A DNA stretch of 64,000 bases. It comes from Polyangiaceae bacterium. GTDB lineage: Bacteria > Myxococcota_A > Polyangia > Polyangiales > Polyangiaceae. Shown piece after piece: positions 17,750 through 25,576 of the stretch. Both the position numbers and the translations under genes were made by a program. A model generated the notes under the pieces. It was not told the DNA's origin. It was given only the letters and a program-made list of their open reading frames with translations, and searched no databases. Each line of letters begins with the position of its first letter. The first letter of the stretch is position 1. Location: NCBI GenBank assembly GCA_016719945.1, contig JADJYE010000032.1, positions 186,001 through 250,000 on the forward strand, read 5' to 3'.

Positions 17750-18112
17750 TCACTCCGCCGGGACCTGGACAGGGCCCTTGTCGTGCTCCGGGCATGCTGT
17801 GACCGTTCCGCCGACGTTGCAGGTCAGATCGTTGGTCATGACCAGCCGGACGGTCTGGCCCGCAGCGAGACCGCTGGGGCAGGCGACGGGCTTGGGCGGT
17901 GGCGCCTGGCAGGTGCCGCCGGGTGGACACGAGAGCTCGGCCCGCGTCGCAGCGAGGCAGGTGCCGGCCGGCCCGACCGAGACATCGAACTCCTCGTAGA
18001 TCCCATCGGGTTTGGGGCTCCGGTCCTGAACCGGCTGTGAGCCACATGCGGTCCCGATTACGAAGAGGACGACGGACGCGAGGAACAGGCGCTGGCGCAT
18101 GCGCGGCATCAT
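17750..18112 (-). CDS. Small lipoprotein with paired Cys
   Basis: A 120-residue protein from ATG 18112, or 116 from ATG 18100. The signal peptide is M-R-Q-R-L-F then a hydrophobic core and lipobox I-G-T-A-C-G. The mature part has five further Cys arranged as T-C-L-A-A, S-C-P-P-G-G-T-C, V-A-C-P and T-C-N, T-A-C-P, with Pro-rich connections, suggesting a small disulfide-stabilised domain. It converges on the 65-residue gene. Function is unknown. Confidence 0.65.
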   Translation of the reverse strand: MMPRMRQRLFLASVVLFVIGTACGSQPVQDRSPKPDGIYEEFDVSVGPAGTCLAATRAELSCPPGGTCQAPPPKPVACPSGLAAGQTVRLVMTNDLTCNVGGTVTACPEHDKGPVQVPAE

Positions 18113-18418
18113 CGACGATCCGCGGCGCGTCGTCACTTCGCCGGCGGAGCGAGGAGGCTGGGGCACTCAGCCCCGGCCTGGGGGCAAGCCGGCCTTGGTG
18201 AGCGCGGCGTCCAGGCGCAACAGCACAGCCTGATCCTCCGCGAGGTCCGCAAGCCCGGCGAGCGCATGCCGCCGGCTGCTTCGAGGCAATCGAAGGCGCG
18301 GCGCGCGAAGGCGTCGAATGACGGCGCCGCCGGCCCTGGCTTCGGTCCCCAGCCGAACGAGCACGGGAGACCCACGCCACCGGGCGGTCAGCCCACACGA
18401 CCTTCCCGCGCCCCGACC
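18113..18418. other. Gap of about 300 bases holding only a doubtful small frame
   Basis: No recognised gene, tRNA or strong hairpin lies here. A minus-strand frame (GTG at 18364 to 18167, 65 codons) ends in a helix-like segment, L-A-G-L-A-D-L-A-E-D-Q-A-V-L-L-R-L-D, that looks native. Its N-terminal half is Arg-rich and looks like an off-frame reading, and it is in frame with the stop of the upstream 192-residue gene. It could be the remnant of a longer C-terminus or a small gene. Confidence 0.3.
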
Positions 18419-18997
18419 TCAGCTCGCCAGCGCGCGCTCGAGGACGGCGCGTGCGCCGCCGCGCGCCCCGGTGCGGGCTCGCACGGTGAACGGCGCGCGC
18501 GGGTCGAGCCCCTCTCGCGAGAGCGCCGCCGACGCGCCGAACACGCCGCGCAGCGCCTCCTCGATGCCGCGCCGCTCGCTCTCGTACGTGGCCAGCTCGT
18601 TGGGCGCGTGCAGACGATCGAGGACCCGCAACAAGAGCTCGTCCACCTCGAAGCCGAGCCCCGCGAGGCGCGGATCGGACTCGAGCCGCGCCGCGGCCCC
18701 CAGCAGGCGCCGTAGGGAGTCCCCCAGGCGCGTCGCCGGGTCGTCCTTCGCGACGCGCTTTCGCTGATACGACAGCCCGGGGCGCCCCTCGGAGAGATCG
18801 AGCGCGAGGTCCGACTCGTGCCCGATCAGCAGCACGGCCGGGCCGTGATGCACGTGGCCATAGTCGACGACGTCGATCAACGTCTCGCCGAGCACGCCCT
18901 CCTTGATCCAGTCGTGGAACACCGCGACGAACTGAGCGGCGACCGGCAGCGTGTCGGGCTTCGCGTAGAGCTTGAGGGAGATCTTGTGGCTCTTCAT
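18419..18997 (-). CDS. Conserved protein of unknown function next to nitrite/sulfite reductase
   Basis: A 192-residue protein starting M-K-S-H-K-I-S-L-K-L-Y. Notable segments are V-F-H-D-W-I-K-E, L-I-D-V-V-D-Y-G-H-V-H-H-G-P (a His-rich motif), L-I-G-H-E and G-R-P-G-L-S-Y-Q-R-K-R. There is no signal peptide or membrane helix. The HVHHGP motif could bind heme, siroheme or metal, but this is inference. It starts 15 bases after the stop of the siroheme reductase on the same strand, so the two are probably co-transcribed, pointing to a role in reductase assembly or use. I recall similar proteins beside such reductases in other bacteria, without a named function. Confidence 0.7.
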   Translation of the reverse strand: MKSHKISLKLYAKPDTLPVAAQFVAVFHDWIKEGVLGETLIDVVDYGHVHHGPAVLLIGHESDLALDLSEGRPGLSYQRKRVAKDDPATRLGDSLRRLLGAAARLESDPRLAGLGFEVDELLLRVLDRLHAPNELATYESERRGIEEALRGVFGASAALSREGLDPRAPFTVRARTGARGGARAVLERALAS

Positions 18998-19012
18998 GGC
19001 TGGGCTCGCGGG

Positions 19013-21280
19013 TCACTCCGCTGCGCGCGCGAGCTCGCTCGGCTGCGCCGCCTTGACCATCCGCTCGTGGCACTGGTGAGAGGCGTCGACGAACAGCTGA
19101 GCCTCCTCGATGCGTTGATGGGCGCCCTCGGCGCTGTCCGCGCCGCCGCCCTCGCGGTGCGCCTTCGTGAGGTAATGGGCGAACTTCGCGCCCGCGAACG
19201 GATCGAGGAACAGCTTCGTGTCGACGACCTCTCGCTGGAACGTCCGCACGATCTCGTCCGCGTCGTCGCCGATGTTGGGCTCTCGCTCTCGCGCGAGCGC
19301 GCGCGCCGCGGTGAGCATCGCTCGGTACGCCCGTCCTGCGGCGGCCTCGACGTCCCCCTGCTCCAGCAGCACCTGCGCCTCGAACACCTCGCGCTCGGCC
19401 GCGGCCAGCGCCATTTGAACGTACGGCACGACCTCGCCCGCGCACTCGCCGACGCCCATGTCGCCGATCGAGTACTCGCGGGGATCTCCCCAATCGGAGT
19501 AGTAGCTTCGGTCTGCTTCGTAGGCCGGGACGACCGCCAGCTTCTCGACCATGGCCCGGATCTCCTTCTTCCCGATGCGCTCGACGAAGGCCGTGAAGGT
19601 CTCCTCGCCGCGCCGCTCGGCGACGAAGCGGTCGCTGAGGCGCTTCACCATCTCGGGCACGTTCTTCGACGGGATCGCCCCGATCGCGAGGCCATAGGCG
19701 CCGGCGTTGTGGGACCACTGGCCGCCGACGACGACCTGGAAATGAGGGACGCGACGACCGTTCACGTTCCGGCTGACGCCGAGGAAGCCCAGATCTGCGG
19801 CGTGGTGCTGGCCGCAGGCGTTGAAGCACCCGCTCGCCTTGATGTGCAGCGCCTTCGCGGCGGGGGCCATCGTGTCCTCGAGCACGCGCAGGTGTCGGCG
19901 CAGCTCGCCGGCGAGCCCGCGGGACGAGGAGATGCCCAGCTTGCAGGTGTCGGTCCCGGGGCAAGACGTCACGTCCGTGATGGTCGAGGCGCCGGGCTCG
20001 GCCAGGCCGATGGCCTCGAGCTTCTCGAACAGCTGCGGCAGATCGGCCTCCGAGACCCAGCGGAAGGTGAGGTTCTGCTCGACGGTCGTGCGCATCGCGT
20101 CGCCGGCGAATTCGCGGGCGAGGTCGGCCAGGGCGCGCGCTTGGTCCGAGGAGAGGTCTCCCAGCGGGAGCGTGACGGTGGCGACGGCGTAGCCGGGCTG
20201 CGCCTGCGGCCGCACGTTCGTGCTGCGCCACCGCTCGAACGCGGGGGCCCCCCTGCCCTCGAGCGGCGCCGGGGGGCGGTTGGGCGCCTCTGCCACGACC
20301 CCGAGATCGCTCAAGTACGCGGTCCACCGGGGGTCGTTGCGGAGCTTCTCTCGCTCGAGCTTCACCAGGCGCGTGAACTCCTCGATGCCGAGCTTCTTGA
20401 TGACGAATTTGAGCCTCGCGCGAGCGCGGTTCTCGCGCTCTCCGAGGCGCCCGAACAGGCGGCTCACCGCTTGGAGCGTGGGGAGCAGCTCCACCTCGGG
20501 GACGAACGCGTCCAAGAGCTTCGCCGCGTGTGGCACCGAGCCGAGGCCGCCGCCGACGTACACCTCGAAGCCGCGCCGCTTCACGCCGCCCTCTTCGCGA
20601 ACGCGGGCGATGCAGCCGATGTCGTGGAAGCTGGTGAGGCCGCAGGGGTGATCGGCGCAGCCCGAGAAGGCGATCTTGAACTTTCGACCGAAGTCTTGCG
20701 TGTCGTCGTGCCCCATCAAGAAGTAGGTCGCGGCGTGCGCGTAGGGGGCGACGTCGAACGACTCGTCGTTGCAGACGCCGGCGTACTCACAGGCGGTGAT
20801 GTTGCGGACCGCGTTGCCACACGCCTCCTTGGTCGTGATGCCGGTCGCGGCGAGCCGCCGCATCATGTCGGGCGTGTCGTCGATGTGGACGAAGTGCAGC
20901 TGGATGTCCTGACGCGTGGTCACGTGCAAGATCGCGTCGGAGTACTCCTCTGCGCACTCGGCGAGGACCTCGAGCTGACGCGCAGTGACCTTGCCGAAGG
21001 GGAGCTTGATGCGCTGCATGCCGGGCGCGTCCCACAGGGTCATCGGACCCTTCGTCAGCTCGCCCGACGGGTACGCGATCGGCCGCGTCGCCACGCCGTC
21101 GTGCCGCTCGCCGTTGTCGTAGCGCTGACCGTAGACGCCGCGCCTGAGGCGCGTCTCCGCGAACAGCTTCTCCTCGATCTTGTCCTGCCGGCGCAGCGCG
21201 ATCTGCGTCTCGAAGATCGCGATGTCGCGCGCTTGGTCGGGCGGGGTGGCGCCGGCGAGCTTTTCCTTCCACGAGGCCAT
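19013..21280 (-). CDS. Siroheme-dependent nitrite/sulfite reductase, with C-terminal extension
   Basis: About 755 residues from ATG 21280; a GTG at 21313 is an alternative. It contains two ferredoxin-like and two siroheme-binding halves. The 4Fe-4S/siroheme ligands are seen as C-P-G-T-D-T-C (about residue 438) and C-F-N-A-C (about 483), the C-x5-C and C-x3-C pattern of the family. Substrate-contact motifs T-T-R-Q-D-I-Q and G-C-A-D-H-P-C-G also occur. E. coli CysI is 570 residues; here the last 150 or so residues form a helical domain (VQMALAAAEREVFEAQVLLEQG onward) not part of the usual enzyme, possibly HEPN-like. The enzyme reduces sulfite to sulfide or nitrite to ammonia; which one cannot be told from sequence alone. 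Palindromes upstream at 21304 and 21382 may be operators. Confidence 0.88.
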   Translation of the reverse strand: MASWKEKLAGATPPDQARDIAIFETQIALRRQDKIEEKLFAETRLRRGVYGQRYDNGERHDGVATRPIAYPSGELTKGPMTLWDAPGMQRIKLPFGKVTARQLEVLAECAEEYSDAILHVTTRQDIQLHFVHIDDTPDMMRRLAATGITTKEACGNAVRNITACEYAGVCNDESFDVAPYAHAATYFLMGHDDTQDFGRKFKIAFSGCADHPCGLTSFHDIGCIARVREEGGVKRRGFEVYVGGGLGSVPHAAKLLDAFVPEVELLPTLQAVSRLFGRLGERENRARARLKFVIKKLGIEEFTRLVKLEREKLRNDPRWTAYLSDLGVVAEAPNRPPAPLEGRGAPAFERWRSTNVRPQAQPGYAVATVTLPLGDLSSDQARALADLAREFAGDAMRTTVEQNLTFRWVSEADLPQLFEKLEAIGLAEPGASTITDVTSCPGTDTCKLGISSSRGLAGELRRHLRVLEDTMAPAAKALHIKASGCFNACGQHHAADLGFLGVSRNVNGRRVPHFQVVVGGQWSHNAGAYGLAIGAIPSKNVPEMVKRLSDRFVAERRGEETFTAFVERIGKKEIRAMVEKLAVVPAYEADRSYYSDWGDPREYSIGDMGVGECAGEVVPYVQMALAAAEREVFEAQVLLEQGDVEAAAGRAYRAMLTAARALAREREPNIGDDADEIVRTFQREVVDTKLFLDPFAGAKFAHYLTKAHREGGGADSAEGAHQRIEEAQLFVDASHQCHERMVKAAQPSELARAAE

Positions 21281-21303
21281 CGCCGAGGGTTCTACGACAA
21301 TTC

Positions 21304-21318
21304 CTATCGACACGGTAG
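21304..21318. promoter_or_regulatory. Imperfect 15-base palindrome at the reductase 5' end
   Basis: CTATCG-ACA-CGGTAG has five of six arm positions complementary. It lies 24 bases upstream of the reductase ATG, where a repressor site could block transcription or translation. Weak evidence on its own. Confidence 0.25.
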
Positions 21319-21381
21319 ACTATTGCCCTCGTACGAGCGCTTTCGTCGATTAAAAGGCTGACAATCGCCGCATCGATTCTC

Positions 21382-21406
21382 GACTCAATTAGTGAACAAT
21401 TGAGTC
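21382..21406. promoter_or_regulatory. Perfect 9-base inverted repeat upstream of the reductase
   Basis: GACTCAATT (21382-21390) and AATTGAGTC (21398-21406) flank a 7-base spacer. It sits in an unusually AT-rich stretch about 100 bases upstream of the reductase start and touches the stop codon of the kinase gene. It may be an operator or activator site for the reductase, or a hairpin ending kinase transcription; no T-tract follows. Confidence 0.5.
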
Positions 21407-22694
21407 AGTCGCGGTCTTTTCGGGCGTTGGGCACGACGACCAAGACCACGTGCTCGCCGGGCTGCGCGACGAACTCGTACTCCCTCGTGTCCTGCCGACC
21501 GATCTGCACGCTCAGCTTGTGCGCGCCGGGCTCGATCGGGAGACGGCTCGCGCCGCTCGCGTTGAGCAGCGTGCGACCGTCGAGCTTCACCTCGGCGCGC
21601 GCGGGCAGCTGCGGGAGGCTCACCGACGCGCCGCGGTCGCGGGGGGCCGACCGCCGGCCGACCACGAACCCCAGCACCAGCGCGAGCGTCGCTACGACGG
21701 AGGCGACGAGCAGGAGCACCCTCGGGGTCGCGCTGCGCGCCGCGGGGCGCACGCTGCTGGCTTGGACCATGCGGACGATCGCCGGGTCGCTCGCCGTGAC
21801 CGCAGGGCCAGGGGCGGGAGAGAACCTGCGCGGGTCGTCCGCACCGGCGCGCAGCTCCGCAGACAAGGCCGCGTCGGCGAGCACGCGGCGCTTGCTGGCG
21901 TCCGCCGATATCCCCGCGACGAGCGCGCTCGCCTCGGGGCGGCTGGCGGGCTCGAGGCCGAGGGCGGCCGCGAGCAGAGGGGCCTCTTCGACCGGCAGAG
22001 GCAACGACGATCGCCGCGCGGCGGCCTCGGCGAGATCCGCCTCGCGGAAGAGCCGGCCCCCGATCAGGCACTCCGCGACGACGATGCCCCAGGCGTAGAC
22101 GTCGTCGCTGGGGCTCGCGGGCTTGCCGACCGCCGCTTCGGGGGACGCATACCCCGGCTTTCCCGCGGGCATCTCTCGCGCCTCGCCGAGCCGCCGGGCG
22201 ATGCCCAGATCGACGAGCAGCGCCTCGCCGGTGTCGTCGATGACGACATTCGACGGCGTGACGTCGCCGTGTACCCAACCGCCCGCATGGAGCGAGGCGA
22301 TGGCGCGCGCGAGGTCGCGGCCGACCAACATCGCGGCGTCGCGATCGAGCGGACCTGCTTCGAGGATGTCGTGGAGCGTGCAACCCTTCGAGTGCTCGAG
22401 CGCGACGAACGGCAACCCGGCGATCTCGCCGTGATCGACCATCTTGACCACGCCTTCGTAGGGCCCCGAGGACAACACCTCGATCTCCCGACGTATCGAC
22501 TCGGCGACCGCGCCGGACGCTGACTCGTCGAGCGGCGCGCGCTTCACGACGATCAAGCGCCCCGTGCGATCTCCGAGGCGGACGCCGAGGAACACCTCCG
22601 CCATCGAGCGCTCGACGAGCCGTGAGGTGAGCAGGTACTCGCCGAAGACCTGCGGCGTCACGAGCCGGATCCGAGCGGGGTCGCGAGCATCCAT
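21405..22694 (-). CDS. Membrane serine/threonine protein kinase, degenerate Gly loop, PEGA-like tail
   Basis: A 429-residue protein from ATG 22694, inside the end of the amidase gene (37-base overlap). Kinase features: invariant Lys in I-V-V-K-R-A, catalytic loop H-G-D-V-T-P-S-N (HRD changed to HGD), D-L-G in place of DFG, and S-P-E in place of APE. The glycine-rich loop reads L-V-E-R-S-M-A-E-V-F, lacking the usual glycines. One membrane helix (about 325-347) leads to a periplasmic segment A-E-V-K-L-D-G with I-E-P-G-A-H-K-L, resembling a PEGA domain. The catalytic Asp and Asn are kept, so weak activity is possible, but it may be a regulatory pseudokinase. Overlap with the amidase suggests co-regulation. 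Confidence 0.82.
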   Translation of the reverse strand: MDARDPARIRLVTPQVFGEYLLTSRLVERSMAEVFLGVRLGDRTGRLIVVKRAPLDESASGAVAESIRREIEVLSSGPYEGVVKMVDHGEIAGLPFVALEHSKGCTLHDILEAGPLDRDAAMLVGRDLARAIASLHAGGWVHGDVTPSNVVIDDTGEALLVDLGIARRLGEAREMPAGKPGYASPEAAVGKPASPSDDVYAWGIVVAECLIGGRLFREADLAEAAARRSSLPLPVEEAPLLAAALGLEPASRPEASALVAGISADASKRRVLADAALSAELRAGADDPRRFSPAPGPAVTASDPAIVRMVQASSVRPAARSATPRVLLLVASVVATLALVLGFVVGRRSAPRDRGASVSLPQLPARAEVKLDGRTLLNASGASRLPIEPGAHKLSVQIGRQDTREYEFVAQPGEHVVLVVVPNARKDRD

Positions 22695-24154
22695 CCGCCG
22701 AAGTGATCCTCGAGCGCCTGAGCGGCGCTCACCGCGACGTGATCTCTTCCGGGCGCCGCGATCACCTGCACCCCTACGGGTAAGCCGCGGGGGTCGAAGC
22801 CGATCGGCACGGCGGTGACGGGCGTCTCCATCACGTTGAAGATCGCGGTGTACGCTGGATCGAAGGGGGTGGCCCACACAGCGTGGTGGCGAGGCGCTGG
22901 CCGCGTGTACGGCGGGTGCAGGAGCACGCCGCGGTCGCCCAGCAGCGCGGCGAGCTCGGCGCGGAGCTCGGCGGCCGCTCGCGCGAACCCCGAGGTCGCT
23001 CCACCGAACCTCTGCACGATACTGCCCGCTGCGGCCACGACGAGCGCGGGGAGCGTGTGGTTGGAGCGCCCCGCGGCCGCCTTGAGCAGCTCGAGCGGGA
23101 CCCCGATACGCGCGCGCCCGGTGCCGCTCGCGAGCAGCTCGTCGTACGATTCCTCGGCGCTCTCGGCGAGCGCCCCGGCCCAATACTCGAGGCCTCTTCG
23201 CAGCTTGGTGACGTCGAACGGGACCACCCTCGCGCCGCGCCGCTCGAGCGCCCGCGCGGCGTCCTCGACGGCCTGCATCATGACACCGCGCGCTCGGAAC
23301 CGCGCGTTGTGCGGCGCGACGTACACGGTGAGGTCGCGCACGTCGACGGTCGCGGGGTCGCCCAGCTCCATCTGCACGCACACGGGATCGCTGGGGTCCG
23401 GGCCGGCGAGGACGCGGAGCAAGGGCATGACGTCGCGGACCCTGCGTACCATCGGGCCCGGGCACAACAGGGCGAGGGCCTCCCCCGTCGGCGCGGGGAA
23501 CTGCCCCCCGTTGGGCAAGAGTCGGCCCGAGGGCTTGTGGCCCACGATCCCGCAGAACGCTGCGGGGATTCGGACGGAGCCGCCGATGTCCGAGCCCAAG
23601 CCGAAGGGCGAGCCCCCCGCGGCGATGATGGCCCCCTCCCCTCCGCTCGAGCCGCCGCTCGTCCGCGCGAGGTCCCAGGGGTTGTTCGTCCGGCCGTACA
23701 CCGAGTTGAACGTCTCGAGCCAAATCCCGCCTTCCGGCACGTTCGTCGTGCCGACCACGATGGCTCCCGCGGCGCGCAGCCTGGCTACGGTGGGCGCGTC
23801 GGAGGAGCTGATGGTGCCCTTTCGCGCGACCAAGCCGCCGGTCTGCGGTGCGCCCTCGACCGCGAAGAACTCCTTGATCGTGCAGGGGACGCCGAGCAGC
23901 GGCGCCGGATCCGAGCCCCGGGCCAAGCGCTCGTCGGCGAGGGCCGCCTCGTGCCTGGCCCGCTCGAAGCGCGTGTGCACGACCGCGTTGAGCGCAGGGT
24001 TGACGCGCTCGATCCTTCGAATGGTCGTCTCGACGAGCTCGACGCTCGAGACGCGTCGCTCGCGCAGCCAACGGGCGAGGTCGACGGCCGCCGCGGTGAG
24101 CAGATCTCTCTCGGACCGGGGGGCGGGCGCGGAGCGGGCGGTCTCGACGGTCAT
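22658..24154 (-). CDS. Amidase-signature family hydrolase
   Basis: A 498-residue enzyme of the amidase signature family (FAAH/GatA type). The Ser-cisSer-Lys triad is visible: Lys in P-C-T-I-K-E-F (about 93), cis-Ser in S-G-G-S-S-G-G-E-G (about 166) and the nucleophile Ser in G-S-D-I-G-G-S-V-R (about 190). Length and the C-terminal G-L-P-V-G-V-Q-V-I-A-A-P-G motif are typical. No signal peptide, so it is cytoplasmic and hydrolyses an unknown amide. It is not gatA by context: no gatB or gatC nearby. The kinase gene begins inside its 3' end. Confidence 0.9.
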   Translation of the reverse strand: MTVETARSAPAPRSERDLLTAAAVDLARWLRERRVSSVELVETTIRRIERVNPALNAVVHTRFERARHEAALADERLARGSDPAPLLGVPCTIKEFFAVEGAPQTGGLVARKGTISSSDAPTVARLRAAGAIVVGTTNVPEGGIWLETFNSVYGRTNNPWDLARTSGGSSGGEGAIIAAGGSPFGLGSDIGGSVRIPAAFCGIVGHKPSGRLLPNGGQFPAPTGEALALLCPGPMVRRVRDVMPLLRVLAGPDPSDPVCVQMELGDPATVDVRDLTVYVAPHNARFRARGVMMQAVEDAARALERRGARVVPFDVTKLRRGLEYWAGALAESAEESYDELLASGTGRARIGVPLELLKAAAGRSNHTLPALVVAAAGSIVQRFGGATSGFARAAAELRAELAALLGDRGVLLHPPYTRPAPRHHAVWATPFDPAYTAIFNVMETPVTAVPIGFDPRGLPVGVQVIAAPGRDHVAVSAAQALEDHFGGWMLATPLGSGS

Positions 24155-24272
24155 GCTACTTCATTGCCTACCACACGCGCCGCGTCAGACGCGGAAACGG
24201 TTCGCCCCCCAGCGCCTGCGCGGGCGAGTTGTGGGGGACGCCGGGCCCGCCCGAAGATACAACGACAGGCGG

Positions 24273-25553
24273 ATGGCGTCGGATCGCAAGGTGCCCGAAG
24301 GAAGGCTCGCCCGCCTGGCGCTGCTCGCCTCGGTCGGCGCGCGCTCGGGGCTCGGGGCGCTGACCAAGGACTCCAGCGCCGCGGCCGAGAAGGCCACCGA
24401 GGTGCTGGGGCGCATGCGCGGGCTCGCGGCCAAGGTCGGCCAGATCGCCAGCTACGTCGACGGCGTCATCCCCGAGGGGGGAAGCGAGCCGTACCAGCAC
24501 GCCCTCGCAGCGCTCCGGGAGAGCACGATGACCTCGTCGTTCCGCGAGATCAGGGCGATCATCGAAGAAGACCTCGACGGCCCGATCGACCGCCTCTTCA
24601 GGACGTTCGAAGAGCAGCCGTTCGCGAGCGCCTCCATCGGGCAGGTGCACAAAGCGACCCTGGAGGACGGCCAGGAGGTCGCGGTGAAGGTGCAGCACCC
24701 CGGGATCGGCCGCGCCGTCGACAGCGATCTGAAGAGCGCCGCGCTGCTCGAGCCGCTCGCCTCGATGGCGGCTGGGCGGAAGGTCGATTCGAAGGTCGTG
24801 CTGGAAGAGATGGCGAAGCGGCTGCGCGAGGAGCTCGACTACGTGCTCGAGGCCGAGCGCCAGGAGCACTTCCGGGTGGTCCACGCGCACGACGAGAAGA
24901 TCCGCATCCCAGCGGTGGTGAAGGAGCGCTCCTCGGCCAGGGTCCTCACCAGCCACCTCGCCCACGGCGCCACCCTGGACGGCGTCGCCTCGCGCAGCGA
25001 AGCGGAGCGGCGCGCCTTCGCAGAGACGCTGTGGCGCTTCGTGTTCAAGGGCAACCTCGTGGGTCGCATGTTCAACGCCGACCCTCACCCCGGCAACTAC
25101 CTGTTCGGCGAGGACGGCGTCGTCACCTTCCTGGATTTCGGCTGCGTCGAGCCGATCGTGGGCGCTCGTTGGGAGAACGCGGTGGGCCTGCACAAGGCCG
25201 CGCTGGCCCGGGACGAGGCGGGGTTCGCGCACTTCGCGAAGCGCCTGCTGCACACCGAAGGAGGGGAGTGGGAGAAGCTGGCGGTCGCCTTCTCGCGAGC
25301 CTGCTTCGAGCCGATCTTCTCCTCCCCGTTCCACGTGACGCGGCCCTACGCGGCGAGCCTGGTCGGGCGGATGAAGGAGATGGCCCGCGCGGTCCGCAAG
25401 CTCCCGAAGGGTGAGCGCGTGCCGGTCCCCCGCGGCATGGTGTTCATGAACCGCCTGCAGTTCGGCTTCTACTCGGTGCTCGCCCGGCTCGACGTCGAGG
25501 TCGACTACGCGGCCGTCGAGCAGAGGTTCATGCGCGAGGCCGATCTGCTGTAG
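24273..25553 (+). CDS. ABC1/UbiB/ADCK-family atypical kinase
   Basis: A 426-residue protein with ABC1 hallmarks: the N-terminal K-V-G-Q motif (about residue 54, KxGQ) that covers the active site, A-S-I-G-Q-V-H, Lys in V-A-V-K-V-Q (about 136), E-L-D-Y catalytic Glu region, N-A-D-P-H-P-G-N (about 268) and L-D-F-G-C (about 287). The long C-terminal membrane segments of UbiB are absent, so it resembles the soluble ADCK3/MSMEG type. These ATPases support isoprenoid-quinone or lipid metabolism. It begins 118 bases from the divergent amidase and is followed 23 bases later by the HtrA-like gene. Confidence 0.88.
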   Translation: MASDRKVPEGRLARLALLASVGARSGLGALTKDSSAAAEKATEVLGRMRGLAAKVGQIASYVDGVIPEGGSEPYQHALAALRESTMTSSFREIRAIIEEDLDGPIDRLFRTFEEQPFASASIGQVHKATLEDGQEVAVKVQHPGIGRAVDSDLKSAALLEPLASMAAGRKVDSKVVLEEMAKRLREELDYVLEAERQEHFRVVHAHDEKIRIPAVVKERSSARVLTSHLAHGATLDGVASRSEAERRAFAETLWRFVFKGNLVGRMFNADPHPGNYLFGEDGVVTFLDFGCVEPIVGARWENAVGLHKAALARDEAGFAHFAKRLLHTEGGEWEKLAVAFSRACFEPIFSSPFHVTRPYAASLVGRMKEMARAVRKLPKGERVPVPRGMVFMNRLQFGFYSVLARLDVEVDYAAVEQRFMREADLL

Positions 25554-25576
25554 AACGCGTTCTGCTCCGCCCTCAC

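Noticed and set aside
17553..20327. A 924-codon minus-strand frame
   Set aside because: Very rich in Arg, Gly and Pro, and lies out of frame over the reductase and its partner gene; a by-product of high GC content.
18818..21361. An 847-codon plus-strand frame opposite the reductase
   Set aside because: Arg/Leu/Asp-rich composition typical of the antisense of a GC-rich gene; the reductase on the other strand has clear cluster ligands.
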